Source: Pegoplata infirma (taxonomy: Eukaryota; Arthropoda; Insecta; Diptera; Anthomyiidae). Taken from it: a stretch of 64,000 nt of DNA. The DNA is taken from assembly GCA_963921195.1 (NCBI GenBank), contig OY992540.1, positions 37,192,971 to 37,256,970 on the forward strand, read 5' to 3'. Under the pieces are notes generated by a model that had not been told where the DNA came from, did not search any database, and saw only the letters and a list, made by a program, of their open reading frames with translations. Position 1 is the stretch's first letter, and every line of letters begins with the position of its first letter. Positions 40,002 to 51,194 of this stretch are shown here, piece after piece. A program made the translations under genes and the position numbers.

Positions 40002-40392
40002 TTTATACCCTACACAACTCTGTGGTACAGGGTATAATGAGTTTGTGCGGATGTTTGTTGTATATCCGAAATAATTGCCCTAGATCCACCTTAAAGTATA
40101 CCGATCGACTCAGAATCACTTTCTGAGACAATTTAGCGATGTCCGTCCGTCTGTCCATCTAAACGTTGTGAACGTTATCAATCGATTTGTATGAAATTTG
40201 AAACTCAAGCTTCCGGTCTATTATAACCAAAAATAAGTTAATTTTACAAATTTGTATTTTCTACACTAATTAAAGATCTAACGAAAATAGATATAATCGG
40301 TACATGTTTGGACTCGGTACATTTTCCGGAAAACAATGGTGTAGGGTATCATATTGTCGGTCTTGACCGACTGTAATTTTCTTACTTGTTTT
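40002..40392 (+). mobile_element. Complete short DINE-2-like element
   Basis: 5' TTTATACCCTACACAACTCTGTGG TACAGGGTATAATGAG hairpin, CGAAATAATTGCCCTAGATCC, GCGATGTCCGTCCGTCTGTCC, then TGGTGTAGGGTATCATATTGTC, the hairpin GGTCTTGACC and TAATTTTCTTACTTGTTTTT. About 390 bp, with both ends present. It separates satellite DNA at 38.2 and 40.4 kb. Confidence 0.92.
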
Positions 40393-41280
40393 TCTATTGG
40401 AAAATTATTTCAGAATCTGGGACTTTTAACTATCAGAAAAATGCTTTAGAACCTCAGACTTTTTTATAGTAGACATTTTTTTCGAAATTTCAAAAATTTT
40501 GTTAAGGAATCTTTTCTATAGAAAACAATTTTTAATATTTGAAAATGCTTGTATAGAATTAATCGTAATTTAAATCCATTCTAAATTTCCCTGTAACAAA
40601 AATTTTTAATTAAAAAAAATTCCCCTCCCTAAACCCAAGAGCTAGAACCAAGCCTGATTAATAAGGTTGAAACCTATTTTTCGAGGTGTTACAAACGGAA
40701 TGACAAAATTATATATAACCTCTTTCAATAGAGTGTTAAGACAAATTAATGTACATAACTAGACATTTGGCTACATATGCAGTTTTTAGACAACTACCAC
40801 TATTAATTTTTCAATAAATTAATTGGAAATTTATTATCTTACTATTATTATCTTCAATATTTGATTTATTATTTTTTACATCTGTAAAAGAGGTTGGTCA
40901 AAAGTTGATATATTTATTTCAAATAACTTTTAATAAATTTGATAAAAATTGTGATTTGATTTATATGAAGTTCATCTTCTTTCTACTCTACTCGTATTAG
41001 CAAAAAGATACTTACAATTTTATTTTTAGTAACTAATATTTCAATTAATCAAATTTATTAGGCGCTATCATGACTACCCGTATGTTGAGTGAAATAAAAT
41101 TGAAAAAAAAAACACTGCACATAGTTTTCACAAAAAATGATTTAGATCCTACATGTAATAATTTTACTTTAGTCTTTTAATATAAATTATAGTTAAGAGT
41201 TTATTTAGTTACTCATACGTAAATGTATATAAAGTTTTTAATCTGCTTGAGTGGCAATTTGTCAAATGAATACACTTAGA
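40393..41280. other. Satellite remnant, DINE scrap and AT-rich DNA
   Basis: 40393-40590 continues the degenerate satellite. 40655-40735 (CTATTTTTCGAGGTGTTACAAACGGAATGAC, AATTATATATAACCTC) is a reversed DINE-1 5' end. 40740-41280 has no recognised feature. Confidence 0.55.
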
Positions 41281-42210
41281 GAAAGTGTGTTGTAATAAGA
41301 ATCTGAAACTTTTTCTAAACGAAAAATTTCTCAGAATCTCAGACTTTTTCTAAAAGATAGATGTCTCAGAATCTGAGAATTTTTCTATAAAATTGTCTTA
41401 GATTCTGATTTTCTATACGAAAAATGTCGCAGAATCCAATAATTTTTCTATATGAATCTTAGAATCTGAAAATTTTTCTATACAAAAATTGTATCAGAAT
41501 ATAAAAATTTTTCTATACAAAAATTGTCTTAGAATCTGAAAACTTTTCTATACGAAAAATATCCCAGAATCTGAGAATTTTTCTATACGAAAAATGTTTC
41601 AGAATCTGACAATTTTTCTATACAAAAAATATCTTACAATCTGAGAATATTCCTATACGAAAAATGTCTCAGAATCTGAGAATTTTTTTATTCGAAAAGT
41701 GTCTCAGAATCTAAAAATTTTCGGACACTATTTTATACAAAAAATATCTCAGAAGCAGAGACTTTTTCTATACGAAAAATGTTTCAGAATCTGAGAGTTT
41801 TTCTACAGGAAAAATTTTTTAGAACCTAAAACTTTTTCTATACGTAAAATGTCTCAGATTCTGAGACTATTTCTATAAAATATTGTCTCAGAATCTGAAA
41901 ATTTTTCTATACGAAAAATGTCTTAGATGCTGAGACTTTTTCTATACGAAAAATGCTTCAGAGTCTGAGTATTTTCTATACCAAAAATTTCTTAAAATCT
42001 GAAAGTTTTTCTCGACGAAAAATGTTTTAGGATTTAAGAATTTTTCTGTACGAAAAGTGTTTTAGAAACTTAAAATTTTTCTATACGAAAAATGTCTCAG
42101 ATTCTGAGACTATTTCTATTCTAAGACGTTTTCTATACGAAAAATGTCTGAGACTTTTTCTATACGAAAAATATTTCAGAACCTTAAACTTTTTCTATAC
42201 GAAAAAAAGG
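41281..42210. repeat. Degenerate 35-bp-type satellite, long block
   Basis: About 27 diverged units of TTTTTCTATACGAAAAATGTCTCAGAATCTGAGA. Here the hallmark is TATACGAAAAATGTCTCAG, differing from TATAGAAAAATTCTCAG of the first array. Variation between units is high, so this block is old. Confidence 0.88.
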
Positions 42211-42479
42211 GGTCTATTCATAGAGGGGTCTATTCATAGAAAATAGTCATAACTCAATTAAACGTTAATTGTGTCCATGTAATTGTTGTAATCAATCATA
42301 CAAAATTAAAAGTTTGTTTAAAATTTCAAAAAATAAAGTCCTGCTACCCAGATGGTCTCAAAATTGACAAATAATTTTAAATTTTGAGATTTTTTAATGA
42401 TTGTGTTTAAAACAAACATAGGGAAGGAATATGAAGTTTAAAAATATTAAAAATAGTCATAACGAGTCATAACTGTGAA
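42211..42479. other. Short non-satellite stretch
   Basis: Contains a duplicated GGGGTCTATTCATAGA and repeated AAATAGTCATAAC words; otherwise nothing recognised. Confidence 0.4.
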
Positions 42480-42481
42480 TA

Positions 42482-43529
42482 TGAGGCATTCCACACCAAA
42501 TGTCCCGCTATAGAAAAACATGTGTCCCGTAAATTTCTGAATAAGTTATTTGGATAGCCCTATATGGAACTAAGAAAATTGCGTTTTTGGTTTTTCTAAT
42601 TTTCAAAAACTGGGCTTAGAAGGCGTGGTCAAATATTGGAAAAATGGTAAAATTTGTGGCGAGTTGCCTTGATTAAATATTTATCACATTAAAACGGAAT
42701 GCACCACAATCTCAAAAATTTACATTCTTATATAGTTTTGAATGGGCTATCGATTAATTTTTTTTTTTTTGAAAATTTTCAGAACCCGTTCTGAAATTTT
42801 CCATTTTTTAAAAATGCCAATTTATTAAAAAACATGCCACATTTTTTTTTCTTTTTAAAATTTTTTTTAAATTTTTTAAAGTTTAGATGTTTGTCCATTC
42901 ACACAAAAAAAAATCAGAAACACGTTCTTCGTTTTTTTCGAGAAAATCGCATTTGAACTTTAAATTTCATAACAATTTTGTAATTTGCTTGTATTTCTTT
43001 GATTTAACGTTGCGAATGAGTAATATTTATGCAATAATAACACTCATTCGCAACGTTATATCAAGAAAATACAAGCAAATTACAAAATTGTTATGAAATT
43101 TAAAGTTCAAATGCGATTTTCTCGAAAAAAACGAAGAACGTGTTTCTGATTTTTTTTGTGTGGATGGACAAACATCTAAACTTTAAAAAAAAATTTAAAA
43201 AAGAAAAAAAATATGTGGCATGTTTTTTAATAAATTGGCTTTTTTAAAAAATGGAAAATTTCAGAACGGGTTCTGAAAATTTTCAAAAATTTTAATCGAT
43301 AGCCCATACAAAACTATATAAGAATATAAATTTTTGAGATTGTGGTGCATTCCGTTTTAATGTGATAAATATTTAATCAAGGCAACTCGCCACAAATTTG
43401 ACAATTTTTCCAATATTTCACCAAAAACGCAATTTTCTAAGTTCCATATAGGGCTATCCATACAACCTATTCAGAAGTTTACGGTACACGTCTTTTTTTT
43501 TCGCTGGACATTTGGTGTGGAATGCCTCA
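42482..43529. mobile_element. 1.05-kb palindromic element (TGAGGCATTCCACACC)
   Basis: TA on both sides (42480-42481, 43530-43531). The whole length is two arms of about 500 bp that mirror each other almost base for base, meeting near 43025-43040 in a loop flanked by AACGTTGCGAATGAG and its complement. Termini TGAGGCATTCCACACCAAA. No coding capacity; the 69-codon frame at 42887 runs through the centre. Confidence 0.92.
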
Positions 43530-43531
43530 TA

Positions 43532-43685
43532 TACGAGACATATTTCAGAATCTACGATCTTTTCTATACGTAAAATTTCACAGATCTGAGACGAAATATA
43601 TACGAGACATATTTCAGAATCTGAGATCTTTTCTATACGTAAAATTTCTCAGATCTGAGACGAAAAATGTCCCAAACTTTAAGCT
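43532..43685. repeat. Satellite remnant
   Basis: Two near-identical units of ATACGAGACATATTTCAGAATCT with CTTTTCTATACGTAAAATTT. The same satellite as 41281-42210, so the palindrome sits at an array edge. Confidence 0.75.
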
Positions 43686-43946
43686 CAAAATGTAAAACAA
43701 ATATTGTTTTTTCTGATTGGACTTAATTTTCGAAGTGAACTTGCAAATAAGTATTTATTTTTAACATTCTCAATAACTAATTATTTATATTATTGCAAAT
43801 AGGTACTTACATATTACAATATAAGCCACTAGTTGCTTTTTGGACTAAAGTAATGCAGTGGGTAATGAGTAGTTGTTATAAGTAATGTAATTGGCAGTCA
43901 TTACTTTTCACAACACATTACCTAGTTTTGGCTGGGTACTTATTTT
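43686..43946. other. Short gene-free stretch
   Basis: Nothing recognised. Confidence 0.4.
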
Positions 43947-44455
43947 TGGGGATGTGATTTCCATGCAAATGCATGGTTTTTGTCGATAGTCTAAAAACAA
44001 TATCGACCAATTATCTTTCCGAATCAAGAAATTTGCGTTAAAATGGCATTGATTTGTTTTTGCATCTTTTTGCATATTTTGGTGAAAATGCATATTTTGA
44101 ATATTTTGGTTTTAGATGCATATTTTGTGCATATATCTTAATTTTAAGTGCATATTTTGGCATAAACAAGCAAAAATACAAATTGAAATGTATTTGTTTC
44201 AAAAACTATTTTAAATTTTAAAAATTTATTTTGAAAATAAAAAAAATATTTTTCTTCTTTTTATTTTTTTTATAGATTGTCTTAGTTTCTAAGAAATTCT
44301 TGCTTATATAAAGTTTTGAATGTTACTATTTAAACCCGAAGTAATTTTTTATTGTACCCATTTTATTTTTAAGTGCATATTTTTAGGTTTTTAGTGCATA
44401 TTTTGAATTTTTTAGCGCATATTTTCGATTTTTTAGTGCATGAAAATCTCATCGC
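43947..44455 (-). mobile_element. hAT-type MITE (TAGGGATGAG family), copy 3, reversed
   Basis: TGGGGATGTGATTTCCATGC at left and GCATGAAAATCTCATCGCTC at right, with ATATGCA-type subterminal words and the GTTTTTGTCGATAGTC segment shared with copies 1 and 2. Terminal bases and the duplication are worn, so this is the oldest of the three. Confidence 0.8.
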
Positions 44456-44707
44456 TCCATTTCGAAACAAGCTAAAATGTTTTTAACATGATAATGTTTT
44501 TAGGCTGGTGTCTAATTTTAAAAAACGATTAACAAAAAAGAAAATTGGAATTACTGTTTTCATTTTCTTAAAACCAAAAATTTTTGTAACTTGGGGTTGT
44601 AACTTGGATAATAATTCACCTCGTGGGGAATAAAACAAATATTCACCAGCTGGTGAATAAAACGTAATATAATTATTTTGCATCAATATTTTTTTTTTCA
44701 TCAATAT
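44456..44707. repeat. Unlabelled DNA with a CACCAGCTGGTG unit
   Basis: ATAATAATTCACCTCGTGGGG, then the palindrome at 44644-44655, then GAATAAAACGTAATATAATTATT leading directly to the DINE-2 start. Same order as at 24.5 and 63.8 kb. Confidence 0.6.
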
Positions 44708-45328
44708 TTATACCCTACATCACTCTGTGGTACAGGGTATAATGAGTTTGTGCTGATGTTTGTAACTACCCGAAATATTGGTCCTAGACCTACCTTCAAG
44801 CATACCGACCGACTCAGAATTACTTTTTGAGTCGATTTATCGATGTCCGCAATTTTCAATTAATTGACTTGAAATTTGAAAACAAGGACGAAGCCTATTG
44901 AAATTTGGGAAAATCGGTCCATATTAAGACCTCGCCCCCATACAAACGCCCTCTTTGGATTCGGCTAAAATGACTCAAATTACCGTATTTAAATAGATAT
45001 CGCTTTGAAATTTAGCAGGTAATCAAAATTTGTATGCAAGAATCACCATTCCTAGTTTCAAAGGAATCGGGTCAGTCCTTCTGGTAGTCCCCATACAAAC
45101 CACTATCCCGATATTCACATAATTCCCTCAAAATTCGTAAAAATGGAAATATTTGATAAAAATTCCATTAAAATTTGACCTGTGTTTGTTTTCTACACTA
45201 AATAAAGATCTATCAAGGACAGATCCAATCGGTCCATGTTTGGACTTGGGACCCATTTTCCGGGAAACACTGGTGTAGGGTATCATATGGTCGGTCTTGA
45301 CCGACTATATTTTTCTTACTTGTTTTTT
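44708..45328 (+). mobile_element. Complete DINE-2-like element, long form
   Basis: About 620 bp with both ends: TTATACCCTACATCACTCTGTGG TACAGGGTATAATGAG; then CCGAAATATTGGTCCTAGACC, GTCGATTTATCGATGTCCG; ending GGTGTAGGGTATCATATGG, hairpin GGTCGGTCTTGACCGAC and TTTTTCTTACTTG. It lacks the GTCTGTCC block but keeps the 15480-16080 interior, and is the best reference for the subfamily. Confidence 0.92.
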
Positions 45329-45658
45329 TTTTTCATTAATATTTTTTTTTTATATCAATATTTTTTTTTTATCAATATTTTTTTTTATCAATAATTTTTT
45401 TTCATCCATTTTTTTTATCAAATTTTTTTTCATCAATATTTTTTTATTAAATTTTTTTTCATCAATATTTTTTTTTTCATTATAATTTTTTTTTCATCAA
45501 TATTTTTTTTTTTATCAGTATTTTTTTTTTCATCAAAATTTTTTTTTTCATCAATTTTTTTTTTTTTTCATAAATTTTTTTTTCCATCAATATTTTTGTT
45601 CATCAATATTTTTTATCATAATTTTTTTTTCATCAATATTTTTTGCCATAAATTTTTT
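45329..45658. repeat. Low-complexity TTTTTCATCAATATT tract
   Basis: About 330 bp of T runs separated by CATCAATA or ATCAATA. It yields a Phe/Ile frame with no meaning. Confidence 0.85.
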
Positions 45659-46103
45659 GGCAAAAGTGCACTTTACAGAACACAAAAATTTTTTGGGGGA
45701 AAACACGAAATTAAAATTTAAGGGGCTGGGCCGGGGCCCAGCCCCTCTAAATTATTAAAAAGAAAGTCCAGCCGGTCTTTCGGCAGGGCTCAGGGACTAC
45801 AAAACCCATAAATTAATTTAGTGGCATCGCAAAATAAAGTTTGTTTTGTGTATCAAGCCTTTTACCCGGTTTATTACTAAATGGCTAAACTTTTAAACAG
45901 AAATATTGTTAAAATACATACAAAAATACATATTTGTAATCGTTAGCAAATTACCTTTCATTTGAATACCCATACATACATGTTGGTGGGCGGGACTGTG
46001 GTTTTGCTCCAGGGGGTCTTCCGGGGCCCAGTCCCCTTAAATTTTAATCGTGGCATATTTTTGTTTTCCAAAATATTCGTGTCCCGTAAAGTGCACCTTA
46101 GCC
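45659..46103. mobile_element. TIR element with GC-rich palindrome
   Basis: Ends GGCAAAAGTGCACTTTACAG and GGCTAAGGTGCACTTTACGG (reverse complement), with inverted homology extending through AATTAAAATTTAAGGGGCTGGG, about 85 bp. AATTTTTT flanks both sides (45651-45658, 46104-46111), but this is a T-rich tract. 45722-45745 is a perfect 24-bp palindrome GGGGCTGGGCCG/CGGCCCAGCCCC-like core, strikingly GC-rich for this window. Confidence 0.75.
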
Positions 46104-46149
46104 AATTTTTTTTTCATCAAATATTTTTTTATCAATAATATTTTTTCAT

Positions 46150-46257
46150 TAAAAACTTTTCTTCATAAATTTTTTTTTATTGACAAACACAGACAAAGAG
46201 ATTGATGGATATCACTAAAATGTCTTAGAAACCTTTACGGACCAATCTATATCTATA
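46150..46257 (-). mobile_element. DINE-1-like fragment, left of Helitron
   Basis: Reversed DINE-1 text ACAAACACAGACAAAGAGATTG, GATATCACTAAAATGTCTTAG. It continues after the Helitron at 48163 with ATATATAAACACAATGGGGTCC, CGATGTGTTTTGCATGGAATGAC. Confidence 0.7.
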
Positions 46258-48162
46258 TCTATACTAATATTATACAGAGGTAATGTTTGTATGTTTGTTT
46301 TTTTTGTTTGTTTGTTTGTTTGTGAGGGTAATCTCCGGAACTACTAATCCGATTTTAAAAATGTTTTCAGCAATATTTAAAGTGTTCCTCCAGGATGGAC
46401 ATAGGCCAGGTTTCATCGACCACGCCCACTTCTACGCCCACTTTTGGACAAAAAACGGAAAATTGATAAATCTCCGAAACTAACAAACCGATTTAAAAAA
46501 ATTTTTCACCAATACATACCTGGAATGGTCCTTCATGGTGGACACATGCTGGGTTTCATCGACCACGCCCACATCTACGCCCACTTTTGGTAAAAACTTA
46601 AAATTTAAATATCTATGAAACTACTCATCCGATTTAAAAAAAGTTTTTAGCAATATTTAGAGTGTTCCTCCAGGGTCGACATAGGCTAGGATTGATCGAC
46701 TACGCCCACTTTTACGCCCACTTTTAGCCAAAAAACGTAAAATTTAAAAATCTCCACAACTACTGAACTGATTTAAAAATTGTTTTCACCAATACATGCT
46801 TGGAATGGTCCTTTATAGTGGACGTATGCTGGGTTTCATAGACCACGCCCATTTCTCTTCCCACTTTTGGCCCAAAAACTAAAAATTTAAATATCTATTT
46901 AACAACTAATCCGATTTCAAAAATGTTTTCACCAATATTTAGAGTGTTCCTCCAGGGTGGACATAGGCTAGGATTTATCGACCACGCCCACTTATACGCC
47001 CACTTTTTGGCAAAAAAAACTAAAATTTAAAAATCTCAAAAAATGTTCATCCGATTTCCAAAAATTTTTCACAAATACTAGGTCCTTCAGAGTGGAACTA
47101 TTCTAGGCTTTATTGACCACAACCATTTCTACGCCCACATTTGGCAAGAAAAACGTAAAATTTAAATATGATCAAACTACTCATCCGATTTAAAAAACTT
47201 TATCACCAATATACATATATTAAGAATGGTGCTTCAGGGTAGACATGGGTTAGCTCTCATCGACCACACCTACTTCTACGCCCACTTTTGGCCAAAAAAC
47301 GTAAAATTTCAAAACATCAGAAACTACTCATTTAAAAAATGTTTTCTCCAATATTAGGAATGGTCCATCAGGTTAGACATAAATATACGAAACTTATTAT
47401 GAGATTTCAAAAATGTTTTCACCAACATTTTCTTTCAGGGTGAGTTAGGTAAGGTTTCATTGACCACACCCATTTTAAAGATAACTTTATGTCAAAAGAC
47501 GTAAAATTTTAAAATCTACCGAAATCTACCATTTAATTTCAAAACATTCTGAAAAATTTCCTTTTTGGAAATTCCTATTTTACTGGGGCAAATACGTGCA
47601 AAGTAGTGAACTTTGTAACTTTTTCTATCTCCTAAAAACTTGGCCATAAAAAGTTGAAATGTTGGATCTTCCAGCCCAAAAAATCATTCTGAAAAAGTAC
47701 CTTCTGGAAATTTAGATTTTAATGGGGATAAGGGTAAGTTATTGTAATGTGATACTTTTATTTTTTTTTTAAAGAATGAAGCCTACATGGAACGAAATGA
47801 ATTGGAATTCAGAACAAAATGGAATAAAAAGGGGACCAAATGAATAGAAAAGGAAATGAAATGGAATAGAACGGGGAACGAAATGAAGTGAAACGGGGAA
47901 TAAAATGGTTTCAATAATTACGATATAAGGGCTCGAAAATTTTCAAGAACATTATATACCGAAACGAACATGTTTCCAAGCTAAACGGGGCTGTTTTAAT
48001 TTTATTGTTTAATTTTAAATAGTTTTTATGAAAGCCTTCAACGATAAAAATTAAATAAAAATTCTGTAGGGGAGAATTTTAGAAATGGAGACTCTAATCC
48101 TGATCTTTCTTTAATCAGGTATTTAATATTACCGGGGGCGAAGTTCCGGGCGGGCCTGCTAG
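46258..48162 (+). mobile_element. Helitron-like non-autonomous element
   Basis: 5' end A|TCTATACTAATATTATACAG with a GTTTGTTT microsatellite; 3' end GGGGGCGAAGTTCCGGGCGGGCCTGCTAG|T. The TC start, CTAG end and insertion between A and T fit Helitrons, and both terminal phrases resemble repeats widespread in insects. The interior (46330-47480) is about seven diverged units of roughly 170-190 bp, each with TCATCGACCACGCCCACTTCTACGCCCACTTTTGG and AATTTAAAAATCTCC. 47780-47910 is a degenerate GGAATGAAATGGAATAGAACGGGG repeat. No Rep/helicase. Confidence 0.75.
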
Positions 48163-48240
48163 TAATATATAAACACAATGGGGTCCTCGAAAGATATTTC
48201 GATGTGTTTTGCATGGAATGACAAATTAATATCGCGTTAT
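48163..48240 (-). mobile_element. DINE-1-like fragment, right of Helitron
   Basis: ATATATAAACACAATGGGGTCCTC through GATATTTCGATGTGTTTTGCATGGAATGACAAATT: the reversed DINE-1 5' region without its terminal hairpin. Confidence 0.75.
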
Positions 48241-48497
48241 TTTTTCTAGAAAAATTTTGCTTTAGAAAGATCACCTATTTATACAGCAAAACATTATCAT
48301 GATTCAATGGTTTGGGCAAGAGTACAAACTTCGCAGGCATTTTTATCTAAGTGTATTGGTTTTACCCACTTACATTCATGGGTTTATGTTTAAACTAAAT
48401 TCTCAAATCTATAAATTTGATGGGGTGGTCTTTTTTTGGTGAAATGCAATCTAGATAAAACTACAAATATTTCTGTATGGTCAGCATATCGTCGAAC
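48241..48497. other. Short gene-free stretch
   Basis: Nothing recognised. Confidence 0.35.
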
Positions 48498-48499
48498 TA

Positions 48500-49408
48500 T
48501 ATTCAATAAATGCCAACTCGAAAAAGCTTACTGTTCAGGAAAGCTAAAAAACTAGTTATTTCGCATATTATTGCAAAAATAAACAATGTACCTTCCACAA
48601 GATGGTTTAAATATTGTAAACAATTTTTACCTATGCAAAAATTTTCATATTTTGCACTTGTTCGCGTATTTTTCAGAGATGGCATTTATTACTATATCAA
48701 AAAACAAATATTTTTTTAGAGTTGGCATATTTTGTCGGAAAATAAAAATAAATTTTTTTTTGAAAAATTTTAAATTTTTTTTTTTTTTTGGTTTTTGTTA
48801 TCCTTAGTACGGTAATTGCAAAAACTGAACAAAAAATTAAAAATCTTTGCATATTTTTAAAAGTTACTAGCTCCGAAAGCCTTTTAATCTCAGGGTGGTC
48901 AACTTTGGCACTCTGTAACTCACGCTGTATTGCAATAGGGTCACTCCAAACAAGCTATTTTGAAAGCTTATATCATTGACTTTATTTGCCCCATTCATTA
49001 TGTTTCAATCTGATAAATAGTTTGAAAGTTACATAAATATAAGCAATTTTTTTTTTTGCAAACACTATTTACCGATATTTTCAAAATGGCAATATCTCGA
49101 GAACCAGTCATTAGATATCAAAATCTTTACAAGATTCGTGTTTAGCATGGCAAATGCAATAAGATATGTGGTCTAATTTTTTTTAAAAAATTTTTTGAAA
49201 AATTTTTGGAAATTTACAATGGGAGTTGGCATTTATTTCCACCAAAAAAATATGTACTTTGAGTTAGCAGAATAACATAAATGGATGTAAAACGACAACA
49301 AATTATTTTTTTGCTCTGAAATTTTTATGGCAGATAGGTATTACATAGTGGAGCTATTTGCCATCGGAAACTCATTTTCGTCAAATTTGAGTTGGCATAT
49401 TTTGAATA
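48500..49408. mobile_element. TA-flanked element with TATTCAATAAATGCCAAC termini
   Basis: Ends TATTCAATAAATGCCAACTC and TATTCAAAATATGCCAACTC (reverse complement), flanked by TA. About 910 bp. The phrase GAGTTGGCAT recurs inside in both orientations. Interior open frames of about 60-70 codons show no domain. Confidence 0.65.
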
Positions 49409-49410
49409 TA

Positions 49411-49779
49411 GGTTCACGATATAGAAATATTTTTAGTTTGAAACTTTGTTTTATGCCAAAAAAAAAAAAATATGTAAAAAATTAGATATTTAACAAACAT
49501 TTATACATAAATGTATTAAAAAAATAAATTTATTAAATACTTTTCTTAACAAATCCCACTCTAAATCATCTTTGCTTAAAAAAATCAAAAAAAAAATTCT
49601 AGTTAACCCTTTTTTTAATTTTAATATTTGAAATACTTTGTTATTGTTCTAATTTTTTTTATGAATTTTTGTTGTGATTCTTGTAAAAACATGATTTATT
49701 GATGTTAAAATATTTATTGTTTTTAGCGTTAAAATTGTTTTCCTATTTTTTTTTTTTTGTTTCTCAATTTATTTTTCAG
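49411..49779. other. AT-rich stretch ending in a strong splice-acceptor sequence
   Basis: Low-complexity until 49740, then TTTTTTTTTTTTGTTTCTCAATTTATTTTTCAG, a long polypyrimidine tract with terminal AG at 49779. Confidence 0.4.
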
Positions 49780-49817
49780 CCACAGGAGTGGGAGAAGCAG
49801 CGGCAGGAAAAAAGTGA
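49780..49817 (+). other. Possible terminal coding exon (TGVGEAAAGKK-stop)
   Basis: After the acceptor the frame CC-ACA-GGA-GTG-GGA-GAA-GCA encodes TGVGEAAAGKK and stops at TGA (49815-49817). The first two bases complete a phase-1 codon, matching the phase of the candidate exon at 32383-32401 (G+CC = Ala). The GC- and Ala-rich composition is unlike the surrounding DNA. AATAAA words follow at 49853-49860, and the next 900 bp are of higher complexity and free of repeats, as expected of a 3' UTR. The protein is not recognised. Confidence 0.35.
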
Positions 49818-50770
49818 AATCTTTTAGAAATCCTTAGCTTTATTTAAAAAAAAATAATAAAATGCCAAAACAATTTCTCTTGTATTTTTCTACATAAAAA
49901 TTCCAACATTTTTCCTTTTTGGTTAGAGAATTCCCTTCTTAAAGCGACCGTGTTTTGTTTTTTTTTGTTTAAATGTTATTTACAACTGTTGTAATATCTA
50001 CTGCTTATTTATTTTTCTTTCTCAAAAAATTGGTTCTGGTAGTAACTTTGCGTTTCCTTTGGGTCAATTCCTCTGGTTTCATTTAATTAAAATAAAAAAA
50101 TAAAATAACAAAAAAAAAAAAAAACGAAGGAACATTGTTTCTGTATGAATGAAAGCATACAAAATTCGCGGTATATGTTGATATCCTTTTGTCCTTTTTA
50201 TTTGACGGCCTCCTTCCAGCGGTTTATGCATATTTTTCCATTATATTTACTTAGGATCAGGTGAATGAGGAAAAACAATATAAAAAAAAACAATGTTTGC
50301 CATCATAAAAAGTTAAGCGAAAGGGAAAACAATGATACTTAGAGGTTGCTTTTAAATTCGCGGTTTCAATTTCAATGGAGTTTGTCAAATGCTAACAACC
50401 ACAACAATAGTCCTTTTTTGTTGGCAAACTTTGATTGTTACCATGCATCAAAACGAAAAAAACGAAACGTTAACTTCCATAAATTTCTCAATTTAATTTA
50501 TCACCGTATGGAATAGTTTTGTAAAATATTACACATTTTCGATGAAATATTGATAAAATTAGTTAATTAAATGCAATTTAGCTTGAAAGCAACACAAAAA
50601 CATCTATCTTTTTTATTAATACCGAAGAGAGCCATTAACAATAAGAGAATCATTCACAATGTATGCAAGTTAATTTTTAACTTCTAAAATTTTAAGCGTT
50701 AACACTAATGTGAACTTTGTATGGTAGAACACTGATAATTATGCCAACAAAATACGCCTAATAATATAAT
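49818..50770 (+). other. Repeat-poor stretch, possible 3' UTR or unique DNA
   Basis: About 950 bp without any of the window's repeat families, with several AATAAA words (about 49855, 50090). One of the few single-copy-looking parts of the window. No open frame of note. Confidence 0.4.
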
Positions 50771-50989
50771 ATGCTTATATACACTCAAAATAAAGTTAGT
50801 AAAAAAAATTTCGATTCAAATTTACACATTTTTTATAAGTTTTTTTTGTATTAATATCAAGATTTTTAACAAATTCTTTGACAAAGAATCTTTGTCAATC
50901 AATTTCACTAAAGTTTTTTGACGAGAACAACGTTCACTTAGACGGTATCAATTTCACTAAAGTTGTTTGACGAGAACAACGTTCACTTA
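50770..50989. repeat. CACTCAAAATAAAGTTAGTA end and 49-bp tandem duplication
   Basis: 50773-50795 resembles the CACTCAAAAA terminus without a partner. 50899-50947 and 50948-50996 are two near-identical copies of CAATTTCACTAAAGTT...TTTGACGAGAACAACGTTC...CTTAGACGGTAT, differing at one or two bases. The duplication ends inside the next MITE. Confidence 0.7.
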
Positions 50990-51194
50990 GACGGTATTTA
51001 CACACCGCGTTTTTTCATGCACGCCTTTTTTATCTGAGTTTTTTTTGAAGGGAATCGGGGGTGAGAAGCATGGAAGAAGGAAAACAGAATTCGTGATTTT
51101 TTTCTACCCCGTTTTCATTTCACCCCCGTTTGCCTACAAAAAAAAAGTTGCAAGACTTTATTGCAAGCAAAAAAGGCTGTGTATAAATACCGTC
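50990..51194. mobile_element. Small MITE (GACGGTATTTACACACC)
   Basis: 205 bp, TTA on both sides (50987-50989, 51195-51197), termini GACGGTATTTACACACCGCG and GACGGTATTTATACACAGCC. The TTA duplication suggests PIF/Harbinger. A worn right end of the same family may be at 15270-15300. Confidence 0.75.
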
